NCBI RefSeq assembly: GCF_021391495.1
Contig: NZ_CP090063.1
Span: 558,001-622,000, forward strand
Length of the DNA: 64,000 nt
Direction of reading: 5' to 3'
Origin: Amycolatopsis acidiphila
GTDB lineage: Bacteria > Actinomycetota > Actinomycetes > Mycobacteriales > Pseudonocardiaceae
Each line of letters starts with the position of its first letter. Within the stretch, counting starts at the first letter, position 1. The position numbers and the translations under genes are program-made. The notes beneath the pieces were generated by a model that had not been told where the DNA came from, ran no database searches, and worked only from the letters and a program-made list of their open reading frames with translations. Shown piece after piece: positions 11,701 through 20,428 of this stretch.

Positions 11701-12739
11701 GATGCTCCTCGTCACGCCCGTCGATCTGTCCGAAAAGGACTTGACGCGCACGCTGCAGGCGGTCCTCGACCGGCACGACGTGCTGCGTGCCCGCTGGGAC
11801 GGCGAAACCCTGGTCGTGCCGGAGGGTTCCTTCCCCGTCGAGGAAATACTCACCAATGCGACCGGCTCCCTCGACGACGAGCTGCTCGCCGCCCGCGACC
11901 GGATCACCGCCGACCGCCTGCTGCGGGTGGTCCGGTTCCCCGAGCGGGTGCTGATCGTCGCCGACCACCTCGTCGTCGACGGCGTGTCCTGGCGGATCCT
12001 GCTCGACGACCTCGCCGAAGCGTGGCGGGGGCACGAGCTTTCCCGCAGGGGCACGTCTTTCCGCCGCTGGAGCGAACTGCTCGCCGAACAGGACCGCAGC
12101 GGCGAACGGGACCTGTGGCGCGACATCCTCGACGGCGCCGACCCGGTGCTACCGCTGACGGCGCACGAGCCGGCGGTCACCGAGTTCACGGTCCCGCTGC
12201 CCGGCGGCAACGTGCAGCAGGCGCTGATCACGGCACTGGGCGAGGCGCTCGCCGCGCCGCACGCGGTGATCGCGGTGGAGGGGCACGGCCGTGCGGAGCA
12301 GATCGCGCCGGGTGTGGACCTGTCCGCCACCGTCGGCTGGTTCACCACGATCTTCCCGCTGCGCCCGGGCATGCGGGTCCAGGACCTGCCCGACAACGGT
12401 CTCGGCTACGGCCTGCTGCCACCGTTGGACCTGCCCGAGCCGACGGTGGTGCTCAACTACCTGGGCCGCGTCGACCTCGGCGACGGTTCCCCGTGGTCGG
12501 TCGCGCCCGAAGCGCCGATGCTGCGTGTCCCGCGGCGACCGGGCCGCCCGCCGGACTGGGCGCTGGAGGTGAACGCCGCCGCGTTGGGCGAGGACCTGCG
12601 GGTGAGCGTGGCGGCGCAGGACCCCGCGGTGGTGCGGCGCCTGCGGCAGGCACTGGCGAGTACCGGCCCGGCGCCGGACCTGGTGCAGATCGAACAGGAC
12701 GAGATCGACGAGTTCGAAGAGGAGCTGGGCACGTGGTGA
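5693..12739 (+). CDS. NRPS, two modules C-A(Ser)-PCP-C-A(Ser)-PCP-E
   Basis: This bimodular synthetase has 2348 residues and overlaps the previous gene by eight bases. C1 (about 25-460) has [10 protein letters not shown] and HHIAWDG (169-175); C2 (about 1000-1440) has [10 protein letters not shown] and HHIATDG (1135-1141). Both resemble LCL domains, which accept L-configured donors. Both A domains (about 485-960 and 1460-1935) give the pocket code D-V-W-H-I-S-L-V-D-K, very close to the established Ser code. Carrier 1 is LGGHSLLA (Ser 968), the form that precedes a C domain; carrier 2 is LGGDSIVS (Ser 1941), the form that precedes an E domain. The terminal E domain (about 1975-2325) has DHLVVDG (first His replaced, catalytic second His kept), EGHGRAE, TVGWFTT and NYLGR. 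Expected output is L-Ser then D-Ser. The two A domains share a nearly identical 507-bp tract. Confidence 0.96.
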   Translation: MSDLAARKRELLRRRLAQAGLASTGQIPRRDREDDLPLSYAQSRMWFLQQLEPDSAAYNVCLAITLRGDLDAAALHRSFQRLVERHELLRTRYVPGADGEPRQVVDPFAVVTMAETDLRALSEDDRARAVEALSRQESAHAFDLEREYPLRLRMLRRGDDDRVLVMTVHHIAWDGFTFNALSHDLSALYREDTTGRPSGLEPLPVQYADFALWQRKTLTDERLSGDLGYWRGVLDPMPENLPLPTDFPRPPLRSSRGDRRFRTFEATLTERTTTFAQSRGVTPFMVVFAAYAALLHRYTGATDVPIGSASMNRDAGEVERLIGNFGNTLVLRADLTGDPSFAQLVERIQRVCTEGYAHQDLPFDLLVERLRPPRTAGRSVLFDVMLLFLTQGLQGLDLPGVRASWETVHNETTQFDLALEAFLTDRRLRVEATYSTDLFRGGTIDRFLTHLESLLAAALDSPEQGIGRLDYHSSRLPNDTAVEVPVTTLAELFEAQVACTPGAAAVVFEGESLSYAELDARASVLASRLAAVGVGPDRIVGVRQDRSLDLVVSLLAVLKAGGAYLPLDPSYPVERLDLMIEDARPMVVLPCALDGEGEVRRAGPDNAAYVIYTSGSTGRPKGVVITHRAIVNRLLWMQHEYQLTQQDVVLQKTPSSFDVSVWEFFWPLITGAKLVLARPGGHKDPDYLAGLMGQVTTVHFVPSMLRAYGDRPLPKRVITSGEALSADIARPGMHNLYGPTEAAVDVTHWTVTDEVAIGRPVWNTQTHVLDRYLRPVPPGVPGELYLGGVQLARGYLNRPGLTAERFVAHENGRLYRTGDLVRWREDGVLEYLGRTDDQVKIRGFRVELGEIETALTTLPGVTSAAVVARPEQQQLVGYVVGDVRDARRALAKSLPEHMVPSVIVELDALPLTQSGKLDRKALPEPTVTVTDAEPSTEWEHALARLFADLLELDRVGVHDDFFALGGHSLLATKLVGRVRAELGIELAIGTVFDAPTVARLAAVLDDGAHKRPALTPMPRPRRIPLSFAQQRLWFLYRLEGATPTYNVSLAVRIDGPLDVEALQAALSDVVGRHEVLRTVYPEFEGRPYQQVLDRTPALRFGGTPEEAARRAFELDREPPFEARLLDGQVLSLLTHHIATDGWSGERLLADLSTAYAARMHGRRPDWSPLPVQYADYALWQRDLLGNDADPESLSAIQLAYWREQLAELPEELRLPADRPRPAVPSFEGDAVRFRLSSETRAALATLARDTGSTVFMTVQAALAALLDQLGAGPDIPLGTPVAGRTDDALDGLVGFFVNTLVLRTDVSGDPTFRQLVERVRRTDLDAFAHQDLPFERLVEAVNPGRAMGRHPLFQVMLAYQQAPAAPAPFGAASLREEHVDFYAARMDLSCHLFEGVDGIDGWLVYSKDLFDRSMMDDLVGRFVRLVESMAGAPDRPLSVTTVLTDAERAVTFPAHPVPPTTLTELIEAQVARTPEVTAVVFEGESLTYAELDARASALASQLAAAGVGPDRIVGIRQDRSLDLVISLVAVLKAGGAYLPLDPSYPAERLDLMIEDARPMVVLPCALDGEADVRKPTPDNAAYVIYTSGSTGRPKGVVITHRAIVNRLLWMQHEYQLTQQDVVLQKTPSSFDVSVWEFFWPLITGAKLVLARPGGHKDPDYLAGLMGQVTTVHFVPSMLRAYGDRPLPKRVITSGEALSADIARPGMHNLYGPTEAAVDVTHWTVTDEVAIGRPVWNTQTHVLDRYLRPVPPGVPGELYLGGVQLARGYLDRPGLTAERFVAGPDGERLYRTGDLVRRHNGVLHYLGRTDDQVKIRGFRVELGEIEAAIAGVPGVRQAAVVVRDERLIAYVVGEAGDVQNEVAATLPEHMVPAAVVPLAELPLTPSGKLDRKALPEPDFGALAGDDEPRDERERTLCGLFADVLRLPRVGVHDSFFELGGDSIVSVQLVSRARKAGITLTPRQVFEQRTPAGLAAAGEFAVHADVPHGRVEPTPIMRYRSLFQAMLLVTPVDLSEKDLTRTLQAVLDRHDVLRARWDGETLVVPEGSFPVEEILTNATGSLDDELLAARDRITADRLLRVVRFPERVLIVADHLVVDGVSWRILLDDLAEAWRGHELSRRGTSFRRWSELLAEQDRSGERDLWRDILDGADPVLPLTAHEPAVTEFTVPLPGGNVQQALITALGEALAAPHAVIAVEGHGRAEQIAPGVDLSATVGWFTTIFPLRPGMRVQDLPDNGLGYGLLPPLDLPEPTVVLNYLGRVDLGDGSPWSVAPEAPMLRVPRRPGRPPDWALEVNAAALGEDLRVSVAAQDPAVVRRLRQALASTGPAPDLVQIEQDEIDEFEEELGTW
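7574..8080 (+). repeat. Copy 1 of a 507-bp near-identical tract inside the Ser A domain of module 1
   Basis: Aligned by eye with 10493-10999 (constant offset of 2919 bases), this tract shows a single mismatch, at 7897 (C here, T in the other copy). It covers the substrate pocket from just after the A3 motif to past A7. On the left, similarity fades through scattered synonymous differences from 7424 to 7573. On the right it stops at 8081. Most of the tract uses T/G wobble codons (gtt, ttg, gat), unlike the C/G-wobble sequence that begins near 7980. Confidence 0.9.
10493..10999 (+). repeat. Copy 2 of the 507-bp near-identical tract inside the Ser A domain of module 2
   Basis: This is the partner of 7574-8080, with one mismatch at 10816. 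Upstream of about 10343 the A domain of module 2 encodes nearly the same protein as module 1, but with C/G-wobble codons. The T/G-wobble style therefore enters abruptly inside the domain. This is what gene conversion from copy 1, or import of a common donor segment, would leave. Confidence 0.9.
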
Positions 12740-15700
12740 GTCAGCAACCGACGGCGGGTGAGCTCCTGCGGGAGGTCACCGACCTGCTGGGGCCCGAGGC
12801 GGCCGAGCTGTCGGAGGAGGACAGCCTGATCGAATGGGGCCTGGACTCGATCCAGCTCATGCAGGTCGCCAACAAATGGCGGCGTCGCGGGATCAAGGTC
12901 GGCTTCGCGCAACTGGCGAAGCGCCCGACGCTCGCGGGCTGGCGCGAGGTGCTGACCGAGGCGGCCGGGGTCGCGCCCGAACCCGCGGTGACGGTCGAGG
13001 TCGACGAGAGCGAACCGTTCCCGCTCGCCCTCATGCAGCACGCGTACTGGATCGGCCGCGACGAGGAGACCACGCTCGGCTCGGTCGCCGCGCACCTCTA
13101 CGTCGAGTTCGACGGCCACGGCGTCGACGCCGCGAAGCTGGAGCGCGCGGTCGAAGCCCTGGTGCGGCGGCACGGGATGCTGCGCGCGAAGTTCACCGAC
13201 GACGGCCGCCAGCAGATCCTGCCCGAACGGGCTCAGCCCGCCCTCGTCGTGCACGACGTCGACGACGAGCAGGAACTCGAACGCATCCGGGACCGGTCCT
13301 CGCACGCGCGGCTGAACGTCGCCGAGGGCGAGGTGTTCTCGATCCAGCTCAGCCGGCTGCCCGACGGCCGGACCCGGCTGCACGTCGACGTCGACATGCT
13401 CGCCGCCGACGCGCTGAGCTACCGCGTCCTGCTGGCCGACCTCGCGCGGTGCTACGAGCACCCGGAGGTCGAGCCGATCGGCTACAGCTACCCGCGCTAC
13501 CTGGCCGAACGCGAACCCGCCCGGCAGGCCGACCGCGGGCGCGCCCGCGAATGGTGGCAGCAGCGGGTCCCCGAGCTGCCCGCCGCGCCGGAGCTGCCGC
13601 TGGTGCCCGAAAGCGAGCGCGGCGACGCCACCCGCGTCACGCGCCGGCACCACTGGCTCGCCCCGGAGGACCGCAAGCGGCTCGCGTCGCGGGCGCACGA
13701 ACACGGCCTGACCCCGGCGATGGTCGTGGCGACGGCCTTCGCGGAGTCGCTCGCGTCGTGGAGCGGGCAACCGCGGTTCCTGCTCAACCTGCCGATGTTC
13801 GACCGGGAGAGCATGCACCCCGAGGCCGACCAGCTCGTCGGCGACTTCACCGGCTCCGTGCTGCTGGACGTCGACCTGTCCACCAAGGCGTCCTTTGCGG
13901 ACCACGCGCGGACGCTGCAGGACCGGATGCACGCCGACGCCGCGCACGCCGCGTACTCCGGGGTCGAGGTGCTACGCGACCTGTCCCGGCACCAGGGCGA
14001 GCAGGTGCTCGCGCCGGTCGTGTTCACCAGCGCGCTGAACCTGGGCGAGCTGTTCGACGCCGACGTCCGCCGGCTGTTCGGCGAGGCGGTGTGGATCATC
14101 TCCCAGGGCCCGCAGGTGCTGCTGGACGCGCAGGTCACCGAGGTCAACGAGGGCCTGCTCATCAACTGGGACGTGCGTGAGAACGCTTTCCCGGCCGACC
14201 TGATCGACGAGATGTTCGCCGCCTTCCACAGCCTGATCACCCGGCTCGGGCAGCATGACGACGCCTGGGACCAGCCGGTCGGCGGCGCGCTGCCTGCCAC
14301 GCAGGCCGCGGTCCGGGCGGAGGTCAACGACACCGCCGGCCCGCGCAGCGGCAAGCTCCTGCACGACGGGTTCTTCGAGCGGGCCCGGCAGCAGCCGGAC
14401 GCGCCGGCGCTGGTGTGGTCCAGCGGCGAGCTGAGCTACGGCGAGCTGGCCGACCGGGCACTCCGGATCGCCGCGTCGCTGGAGGTCTCCCCGGGTGACA
14501 CCGTCGGCGTGCGCCTGCCGAAGGGGCCGGACCAGATCGCGGCCGTGCTCGGCGTCCTCGCGGTCGGCGCCGCATACGTGCCCATCGGCGTGGACCAGCC
14601 CGAGGTCCGGGCGGAGCGCATCCGCCGGATCGCGGGCCTGCGGACCGTGCTGAGCAGCGCCGAGGCGACCGCCGAACCCCTGGCCGAGCCGGTGCGCGTG
14701 GCCGAGGAGTCGGTCGCGTACGTGCTGTTCACCTCCGGTTCGACCGGCGAGCCGAAGGGCGTCGAGGTACCGCACCGTGCGGCGATGAACACGATCGAAG
14801 ACCTCAACGAACGGTTCGGGGTCGGCGGGTCCGACCGCTGCCTCGCCGTGTCCGCACTGGACTTCGACCTGTCCGTGTACGACGTCTTCGGCCTGCTCGG
14901 CGCCGGTGGCGCGGTCGTGCTCGTCGAGGAGGGCGACCGCCGCGACGCCCGGGCGTGGGCCGAACTCGTTGCCGCACAGGGGGTCACGCTGGTCAACTGC
15001 GTGCCCGCGCTGCTCGACATGCTGCTGGTCTCGGCCCGGCCTGGTGAGCTGACCGGTCTGCGGACGGTGCTGCTCGGCGGCGACTGGGTGGGCACCGACC
15101 TGCCCGGCCGGGTCGCCGCGCACGCGCCGCGCTGCCGGTTCGCCGGGCTCGGCGGCACCACCGAAACGGCGATCCACTCCACCGTCTGCGAGGTCCACGG
15201 CGTGCCCGCGCAGTGGCGTTCGGTGCCCTACGGGACCCCGCTGCGCAACGTCGCCTGCCGGGTGGTCGACGCCCGTGGCCGCGACTGCCCGGACTGGGTC
15301 GGCGGCGAACTGTGGATCGGCGGCGACGGCGTCGCCCACGGCTACCGCGCCGACCCGGCTCGCACGGCCGACCGGTTCGTCGAGTACGAGGGCCGCCGCT
15401 GGTACCGCACCGGCGACCTGGCGCGGTACTGGCCGGACGGCACGCTGGAATTCCTCGGCCGCCGCGACCACCAGGTCAAGGTGCGGGGGGTGCGGATCGA
15501 GCTCGGCGAGGTGGAGGCGGCGCTGGCGGAGCATCCCGCGGTGCGCCGCGGCGTCGCCGGGGTCGCGGGCAACCAGCTGGTCGCGGCCGTCTCGGGCGAG
15601 GTCGAACCGGAGGACGTGCGTGAGTTCGCGCGCACGATGCTGCCGCCGCACATGGTGCCGGCGCGGGTGGTGGTGCTCGGCGAGCTGCCGCTGACCGCCA

Positions 15701-16083
15701 ACGGCAAGGTGGACCGGCGCGCGGTCGCCACGCACTGGGCCGCCGAGGCGGACTCCTACGTCGCGCCGGAAACACCGCTGGAGAAGGTCATCGCGAAGGT
15801 GTGGGCGGAGGTGCTCGAAGCCGAACGCGTCGGCGTCGAGGACCCCTTCTTCGCGCTGGGCGGGGACTCCGTGCTGGCGACGATGATCATCGGGCGCCTG
15901 CGCGAAGCGCTGGACACCAGCGAGGTCTCGGTCCGGACGTTGTTCGCGACCCTCACCGTGGGCGCGATGGCCGCCCGGCTGCTCGCCGAGGAGACCACGC
16001 CCGGCAGGCTCGCCCAGGTCGCCGAGATCTACCTGGAGGTCGACGCGCTGACGGAGTCCGATGTGGACGCCCAACTGTCCTGA
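12736..16083 (+). CDS. NRPS, carrier-Cy-A-PCP (MbtB/PchE-like, heterocycle-forming starter)
   Basis: This synthetase has 1115 residues. Start GTG 12736 overlaps the upstream stop (GTGA); GTG 12733 is an alternative. An N-terminal carrier (GLDSIQ, Ser 38) looks like the aryl carrier proteins that hold salicylate or dihydroxybenzoate. It is followed by a heterocyclization domain: [12 protein letters not shown] near 97, DMLAADALS (DxxxxDxxS) at 220-228, GDFTGS and PVVFTS. The A domain (about 545-1010) has [11 protein letters not shown] and pocket code D-L-Y-N-L-G-L-I-H-K, close to the Cys code but with differences at two positions. Cys, Ser or Thr are all possible, giving a thiazoline or oxazoline. 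The final carrier has LGGDSVL (Ser 1045) and a short acidic tail; there is no thioesterase. Known relatives with this order (MbtB, PchE, HMWP2) act at the start of siderophore assembly. I infer the same here, although the gene is last in the row. Confidence 0.94.
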   Translation: MSQQPTAGELLREVTDLLGPEAAELSEEDSLIEWGLDSIQLMQVANKWRRRGIKVGFAQLAKRPTLAGWREVLTEAAGVAPEPAVTVEVDESEPFPLALMQHAYWIGRDEETTLGSVAAHLYVEFDGHGVDAAKLERAVEALVRRHGMLRAKFTDDGRQQILPERAQPALVVHDVDDEQELERIRDRSSHARLNVAEGEVFSIQLSRLPDGRTRLHVDVDMLAADALSYRVLLADLARCYEHPEVEPIGYSYPRYLAEREPARQADRGRAREWWQQRVPELPAAPELPLVPESERGDATRVTRRHHWLAPEDRKRLASRAHEHGLTPAMVVATAFAESLASWSGQPRFLLNLPMFDRESMHPEADQLVGDFTGSVLLDVDLSTKASFADHARTLQDRMHADAAHAAYSGVEVLRDLSRHQGEQVLAPVVFTSALNLGELFDADVRRLFGEAVWIISQGPQVLLDAQVTEVNEGLLINWDVRENAFPADLIDEMFAAFHSLITRLGQHDDAWDQPVGGALPATQAAVRAEVNDTAGPRSGKLLHDGFFERARQQPDAPALVWSSGELSYGELADRALRIAASLEVSPGDTVGVRLPKGPDQIAAVLGVLAVGAAYVPIGVDQPEVRAERIRRIAGLRTVLSSAEATAEPLAEPVRVAEESVAYVLFTSGSTGEPKGVEVPHRAAMNTIEDLNERFGVGGSDRCLAVSALDFDLSVYDVFGLLGAGGAVVLVEEGDRRDARAWAELVAAQGVTLVNCVPALLDMLLVSARPGELTGLRTVLLGGDWVGTDLPGRVAAHAPRCRFAGLGGTTETAIHSTVCEVHGVPAQWRSVPYGTPLRNVACRVVDARGRDCPDWVGGELWIGGDGVAHGYRADPARTADRFVEYEGRRWYRTGDLARYWPDGTLEFLGRRDHQVKVRGVRIELGEVEAALAEHPAVRRGVAGVAGNQLVAAVSGEVEPEDVREFARTMLPPHMVPARVVVLGELPLTANGKVDRRAVATHWAAEADSYVAPETPLEKVIAKVWAEVLEAERVGVEDPFFALGGDSVLATMIIGRLREALDTSEVSVRTLFATLTVGAMAARLLAEETTPGRLAQVAEIYLEVDALTESDVDAQLS

Positions 16084-16087
16084 AACG

Positions 16088-16125
16088 ACCGTGGCCCCCT
16101 TCCCGGGTGGGAAGGGGGCCACGGT
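16088..16125. terminator. Bidirectional terminator hairpin between convergent genes
   Basis: A perfect 17-bp stem (16088-16104 with 16109-16125) closes a four-base loop. It sits in the 47 bases between the plus-strand NRPS stop and the minus-strand binding-protein stop. No clear U-tract follows on either strand, but the stem is very stable. Confidence 0.8.
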
Positions 16126-16130
16126 GTTGC

Positions 16131-17126
16131 TCAGAGCTTGGCGAGGCCGGGCCTCAGCTTCTCCAGGACCCACGGGATGTCGTAGACCGTCGGGTAGCGC
16201 AGGGCCGAGATGGTCTCCATGTCGAGCACCAGGTAGTCACCCGACTTGACCTTCGCCACGAGCTGGTTGCTCTCGAAGGCCTGCTGCAGGTCCGGCGAGG
16301 TGAACGCGATGACCACGAGGTCCGCGGCCAGCTTGTCGTACTGCTCCGGGGACAGCGAGCCGGTGGGGCTGCCCGAGTCGTTCTGGCCGAGGCCGGCGAC
16401 CGACCGGCTCAGCTTCAGGCCCAGCGACTGGATCGTCCGCACGGCGAAGTCCTGCTGCGACACCAGGGTGAAGACCTTGCCCGCGGTGTTGCCGACCGAA
16501 GCGGTGAACGTCTTGCCCGCCGCCTTCGGGTAGTCGGCCTTCACCTTGTCGATGGCGGCCTGCGTGGTGCTGATGACGTTCTGCGCCTCGCCGGTCTTGC
16601 CCAGCGCCTTCGCCGTGACCTGCACGTGCTCCTGCCAGGTCTGCGCGCCCCACTCGGTGGCGTAGCCGACGGTCGGCGCGATCTTCGACAGGTTCGCGTA
16701 CTCCTGGTCGAGGCCGTAGTCGGCGGTGGCCAGGATCAGGTCCGGGGTGAGCGCGCCGACCTCCTCGGCGTTGACGCCGTTGGCCGCGTTCACGATCTTG
16801 GTCTTGGCCGGGTCGAGCTTGCCTCGCAGGTACGACGGCACGCCCGCGGAGCCGGACTTGTCGAAGTACGCCACCGGCGTGACGCCCAGCGCGAGCGCCG
16901 CGTCGAGGTCGTCGCTGGAGGTGCCGATGACGACGACCCGCGAGGGCGCCTTGTCGATCGTGGTGGTGCCGAACTTGTGGGTGATCGTCACGGGGAAGGC
17001 GGCCGGGTCGGCCGACGCCGGCGCCGCCGCGGACGACGAGCTGTCCTGCACGTCGCCGCATGCGACGAGGCCGAACGACACGGCGCCCGCCAGCAGCAGT
17101 GCACCGAGAATTCTCCTACGGGACAT
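16131..17126 (-). CDS. Iron-siderophore ABC transporter substrate-binding lipoprotein (FecB/FepB family), second of two
   Basis: This 331-residue lipoprotein has an N-terminal signal (SRRRILGALLLAG) ending in the lipobox LVAC, so it is anchored outside the membrane. The mature part begins with FPVTITHKFGTTTI and RVVVIGTSSDDLDAALALGV, the usual opening of the periplasmic-binding fold for ferric siderophores (PF01497). The later DLVVIAFTSPD segment belongs to the second lobe. AAGGA (minus strand) precedes the ATG. It lies 18 bases downstream of a paralogue (17145-18161) in the same orientation, so the two probably share one iron-controlled transcript. Next to an NRPS and FecCD permeases, its ligand is probably the ferric form of the locus product. 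Paralogy could mean two ligands. Confidence 0.92.
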   Translation of the reverse strand: MSRRRILGALLLAGAVSFGLVACGDVQDSSSSAAAPASADPAAFPVTITHKFGTTTIDKAPSRVVVIGTSSDDLDAALALGVTPVAYFDKSGSAGVPSYLRGKLDPAKTKIVNAANGVNAEEVGALTPDLILATADYGLDQEYANLSKIAPTVGYATEWGAQTWQEHVQVTAKALGKTGEAQNVISTTQAAIDKVKADYPKAAGKTFTASVGNTAGKVFTLVSQQDFAVRTIQSLGLKLSRSVAGLGQNDSGSPTGSLSPEQYDKLAADLVVIAFTSPDLQQAFESNQLVAKVKSGDYLVLDMETISALRYPTVYDIPWVLEKLRPGLAKL

Positions 17127-17144
17127 GGGAAGACGTCCTTCGGG

Positions 17145-18161
17145 TCAGGTTGCGGGGTTGCCGTCGACGGCCTTGGCGAGCTGGGGGACGAGCTGGTCGA
17201 GCAAGTACGGCAGGCTCAGCACGGACACGAAGGACATCGCGCTGCCGAACTCGCTGTCGTCGGGGACGAGGACCTCGCGCTTCTGCTTGGCGACGTCGAG
17301 GCCCGAGTAGAGCTTGTCGGCGTCGAGGGTGGCACGCGTGTCGGGGCCCGCGAGCCACACGAGCGCCTTGACGTCGAGCAGATCCGCGCGCTCGGCGGAG
17401 ATGTTGGCGCCGAACTTGTTGCCGATGACCTGGTCGAGGTCGGGGGGAAGGGCGAAACCGAGCGCGGCCAGCACCCGCGAGCGCGGATCCTCGCTGCCGT
17501 AGACGAAGTAGCCCTGGTAGACGGTGGCCACGAGGGCTGTCGCACCCACGAACTGCGGGTTGTCGGTGCGGGCCTTGGTGAACTGTCCCTCCACATCGGA
17601 CACGAGCTTGTCGGCGTCCGCGGACCTGCCCAGCACCTTGCCGACAGTGCGCACCGAGTCCTGCCACGGGATGCCGTAGTCGGCGTACTCCTTGGGCTGT
17701 GCGATCGTCGGGGCGATCTTCGACAGCGTGTCGTACTGCTCCTGCGTGAGCGCGGAGTACAGGCCGAGGATGAGGTCCGGCCGGAGCGCGGCGATCTTCT
17801 CGTACTGCGGGCCGTCGGTGTTGGACAGCACTTCCGGCTTCGCGGCGGTGCCGAGCTTGTCCTGCGCCCACGGCCCGATCGCGCCGGGGAAGTTGCCGAG
17901 CCATTCGGTGGTGCCGACGGGCACCACGCCGAGGGCGAGCAGCGCGTCCTGGTCGGTCAGGCCGACGGTGACGACGCGTTTCGGGGCGGAGTCGACAGTC
18001 GTGCTGCCGTACTTGTGCGCGATCGTGACGGGATAAGCGCCACCGGCGGCGCCCTGCGGTTGCTGAGCGGTGTCGTCGCCGCCGCATCCGGCCACGGCGA
18101 GTAACGCCGAGACCAGTGCACCGGCCAGCACCGCCCGCCGACGCGGGAGGAAAGAGGTCAT
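17145..18161 (-). CDS. Iron-siderophore ABC transporter substrate-binding lipoprotein (FecB family), first of two
   Basis: This 338-residue lipoprotein has an Arg-rich start (PRRRAVLAGAL) and the lipobox VAGC. The fold begins with YPVTIAHKYGSTTV and RVVTVGLTDQDALLALGV, and the middle carries LRPDLILGLYS, typical of FecB-type clefts. It is the promoter-proximal gene of a two-gene minus-strand unit. The start codon is only a few bases from a DtxR-like palindrome (18167-18185), and no Shine-Dalgarno sequence is visible, so the message may be leaderless with the operator over the start site. It resembles the downstream gene in layout but is clearly diverged, suggesting an old duplication rather than a recent one. 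Confidence 0.92.
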   Translation of the reverse strand: MTSFLPRRRAVLAGALVSALLAVAGCGGDDTAQQPQGAAGGAYPVTIAHKYGSTTVDSAPKRVVTVGLTDQDALLALGVVPVGTTEWLGNFPGAIGPWAQDKLGTAAKPEVLSNTDGPQYEKIAALRPDLILGLYSALTQEQYDTLSKIAPTIAQPKEYADYGIPWQDSVRTVGKVLGRSADADKLVSDVEGQFTKARTDNPQFVGATALVATVYQGYFVYGSEDPRSRVLAALGFALPPDLDQVIGNKFGANISAERADLLDVKALVWLAGPDTRATLDADKLYSGLDVAKQKREVLVPDDSEFGSAMSFVSVLSLPYLLDQLVPQLAKAVDGNPAT

Positions 18162-18166
18162 GCTGG

Positions 18167-18185
18167 TTAGGTTTGCCTACCCAAA
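18167..18185 (-). promoter_or_regulatory. DtxR/IdeR-like iron box, binding-protein side
   Basis: The 19-base word TTAGGTTTGCCTACCCAAA matches the iron-box consensus (TTAGGTTAGSCTAACCTAA) at about 15 positions, including the core AGGTT-GCCTA. It begins six bases upstream of the binding-protein ATG. Iron-loaded DtxR or IdeR repressors bind such boxes. Match judged by eye. Confidence 0.65.
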
Positions 18186-18317
18186 GTTTCTAGTCAAGGC
18201 GCGATAGCTCACGGAGCCGGACGAACCGGACCCGACCTGGCGCTTCCGGTCACCCCGCCGTGACCAGGTCGTTATGGGCCCGCTGCTCGCGCGAGCGCCC
18301 ACCCGCGTTCTGCTCAC

Positions 18318-18336
18318 AAAGGTAAGGCTAGTCTAA
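18318..18336 (+). promoter_or_regulatory. DtxR/IdeR-like iron box, permease side
   Basis: AAAGGTAAGGCTAGTCTAA matches the iron-box consensus at about 14 of 19 positions. It ends four bases before the GTG of the first permease gene. With the box at 18167-18185 it would let iron repress both divergent transcripts. Confidence 0.6.
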
Positions 18337-18340
18337 GTTC

Positions 18341-19369
18341 GTGGCCGTGAGCACTCCGCAAGCTTCCGGGCAGCGCTCGTCGTCGCGGGCGTTCGGCCTG
18401 GTCGTCGGGCTCGCGCTGCTCGCCTTCGCCTGCCTGGCCAGCCTGTGGGTCGGCGCCAAGGGCATCCCGTTCACCGCCACCTGGGACCTGCTCTGGCACA
18501 ACGACGGCTCCAGTGAAGCGGTGATCATCCACGACCTGCGCGTCCCGCGCACGCTCCTCGGCCTGCTCGTCGGCGCCGGGCTCGGGCTGGGCGGCGCGCT
18601 CATGCAGGCGCTGACTCGCAACCCCCTGGCCGACCCCGGGCTGCTCGGCGTGAACATGGGCGCCTCGGCCGCGGTGGTCGTCGCGATCGGGTTCCTCGAG
18701 ATCACCACCCTCACCGGCTACCTGTGGTTCGCCCTCGCCGGGGCGGCCGTCGCCGCGGTGCTCGCCTACCTCCTCGGCACCGCGGGCCACGGCTCGGCCG
18801 CCCCGGAACGGCTCGTGCTCGCCGGCGCCGCCGTGACCGCCGTGCTGTTCGCGTTCGTGCAGGCGGTGCTGCTGCTGAACCCGTTGACCTTCAACCAGTT
18901 CCGGTTCTGGGACGTCGGCTCGCTCGCCTCCCGCCGGATGGACGTCGTCGCGCAGGTCGCGCCCTTCATCGTGGCCGGCGTCGTCCTCGCGCTGTCGCAG
19001 GCCCGTGCGCTCAACGCGCTCGCCCTCGGCGATCAGGCGGGCAAGGCGCTGGGCGCGCACCTCGGCCGCACCCGCGCGCTCGTCGCGGTCGCGGTGACCC
19101 TGCTGTGCGGCGCGGCGACGGCGGCAGCCGGGCCGATCACGTTCGTCGGACTCGCCGTGCCGCACGCGGCACGCCTGCTCGTGGGCCCGGACCAGCGGTG
19201 GGTGCTGCCGTATTCGATGGTCCTCGCGCCCATCCTGCTGATCGGCTCGGACATCGTCGGCCGGGTCATCGGCGGGGCCGAGGAGGTCGAGGTCGGCATC
19301 GTCACCGCGATCATCGGCGCCCCGGTGTTCGTGCTGCTGTGCCGCCGCCGGAAGCTGGCCCGGCTGTGA
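18341..19369 (+). CDS. FecCD-family siderophore ABC transporter permease 1
   Basis: This 342-residue polytopic membrane protein belongs to the FecCD/BtuC permease family. Visible landmarks are the family motif LRVPRTLLGLLVGAGLGLGGALMQ, then NPLADPGLLGVNMGA, and AAGPITFVGLAVPHAARLLVG near the C-terminus, with about nine hydrophobic segments. GTG 18341 is used as start; GTG 18347 is possible. It overlaps the next permease by four bases. With its partner it should form the membrane channel for ferric-siderophore import. The ATPase that would drive it is not in this window. The iron box just upstream predicts expression under iron starvation. Confidence 0.94.
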   Translation: MAVSTPQASGQRSSSRAFGLVVGLALLAFACLASLWVGAKGIPFTATWDLLWHNDGSSEAVIIHDLRVPRTLLGLLVGAGLGLGGALMQALTRNPLADPGLLGVNMGASAAVVVAIGFLEITTLTGYLWFALAGAAVAAVLAYLLGTAGHGSAAPERLVLAGAAVTAVLFAFVQAVLLLNPLTFNQFRFWDVGSLASRRMDVVAQVAPFIVAGVVLALSQARALNALALGDQAGKALGAHLGRTRALVAVAVTLLCGAATAAAGPITFVGLAVPHAARLLVGPDQRWVLPYSMVLAPILLIGSDIVGRVIGGAEEVEVGIVTAIIGAPVFVLLCRRRKLARL

Positions 19370-20385
19370 CCGCGCTGCGTGCCGGGCGGCTGTCCGTCCG
19401 CCTGCACCCGCGTGCCGTCGTGGTCGCGATCGCGCTGGCGGTCGCGACCTTCGCGATGAGCGTGGTCGCGCTGACGACCGGCGACTACCCGCTCTCGATC
19501 CCGGACGTGGTCAGGACCCTTTTCGGCGACGGCCCGCCCGGCGCCGGCTTCGTCGTGACGACGTTGCGCCTGCCGCGCCTGCTGACCGGGCTGTTCGTCG
19601 GCGCCGCACTCGGCGTGAGCGGCGGGATCCTGCAGAGTGTCTCCGGCAACGCGCTCGGCAGCCCGGACGTCATCGGATTCACCCAGGGTTCGGCCGTCGG
19701 CGCGTTCTTCGTCATCCTCGTGCTGGACGGCGGCATGCTCGCCGTCTCGGCCGGCGCGCTCGTCGGCGGTGTCGTCACCGCGGTCGTGCTGTACCTGCTG
19801 TCCTACCGCGGCGGGGTGCAGGGGCTGCGGTTGATCCTGATGGGCATCGGGGTCAGCGCGATGCTGCTCGCGATCAACTCCTACCTCATCACGCGCGCGT
19901 CGCTGCAGGACGCGATCGTCGCCCGGTCCTGGCAGGTCGGCGGTCTCAACGGCCGCGAATGGGGCCACGTCACGGTCGCCGGCCTCACCCTCGCCGTGCT
20001 GCTGCCGATCGCGCTGGCGTTCGGGCGCCGGCTGTCGCTGCTGGAGCTGGGGGACGACAAAGCGCAGGCGCTGGGCGTGCGGACCGAGCGGACCCGGCTC
20101 GTGCTGCTGGCGGTGAGTGTCGCGCTCGCGGCGTTCACGGTCGCCGTGGCGGGACCGATCGCGTTCCTCGCGCTCGCCGCCCCGCAGGTCGCGCGGCGGC
20201 TGTCGGGCACGGCGGGCCCGGCACTGGCGACCTCCGCGCTCATGGGTGCGTTCCTGCTGGTGACGAGTGACTTCGTGGTCCAGCGGCTGTTCGGCTCGCG
20301 GCTGCCGGTCGGCGTGGTCACCGGCGCGGTCGGCGGGCTGTACCTCGCGTGGCTGCTGGTGCACCAGTGGCGCCGTCGCGCCTGA
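19366..20385 (+). CDS. FecCD-family siderophore ABC transporter permease 2
   Basis: This second 339-residue FecCD permease starts at GTG 19366, inside the stop of permease 1 (GTGA overlap). Longer upstream starts would sit inside permease 1 and are rejected. Motifs include TTLRLPRLLTGLFVGAALGVSGGILQ, NALGSPDVIGFTQGS and VAGPIAFLALAAPQVARRLSG. Siderophore importers of this type normally use two different permease chains, as here. No FecE-type ATPase follows; the next gene is an unrelated repeat protein, so the ATPase is probably elsewhere (perhaps left of the window, or a shared one). Confidence 0.94.
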   Translation: MTALRAGRLSVRLHPRAVVVAIALAVATFAMSVVALTTGDYPLSIPDVVRTLFGDGPPGAGFVVTTLRLPRLLTGLFVGAALGVSGGILQSVSGNALGSPDVIGFTQGSAVGAFFVILVLDGGMLAVSAGALVGGVVTAVVLYLLSYRGGVQGLRLILMGIGVSAMLLAINSYLITRASLQDAIVARSWQVGGLNGREWGHVTVAGLTLAVLLPIALAFGRRLSLLELGDDKAQALGVRTERTRLVLLAVSVALAAFTVAVAGPIAFLALAAPQVARRLSGTAGPALATSALMGAFLLVTSDFVVQRLFGSRLPVGVVTGAVGGLYLAWLLVHQWRRRA

Positions 20386-20428
20386 TTCCGGCCGGCTGCG
20401 GGCCTGGAATCCGGCAAGATGGCACTTC

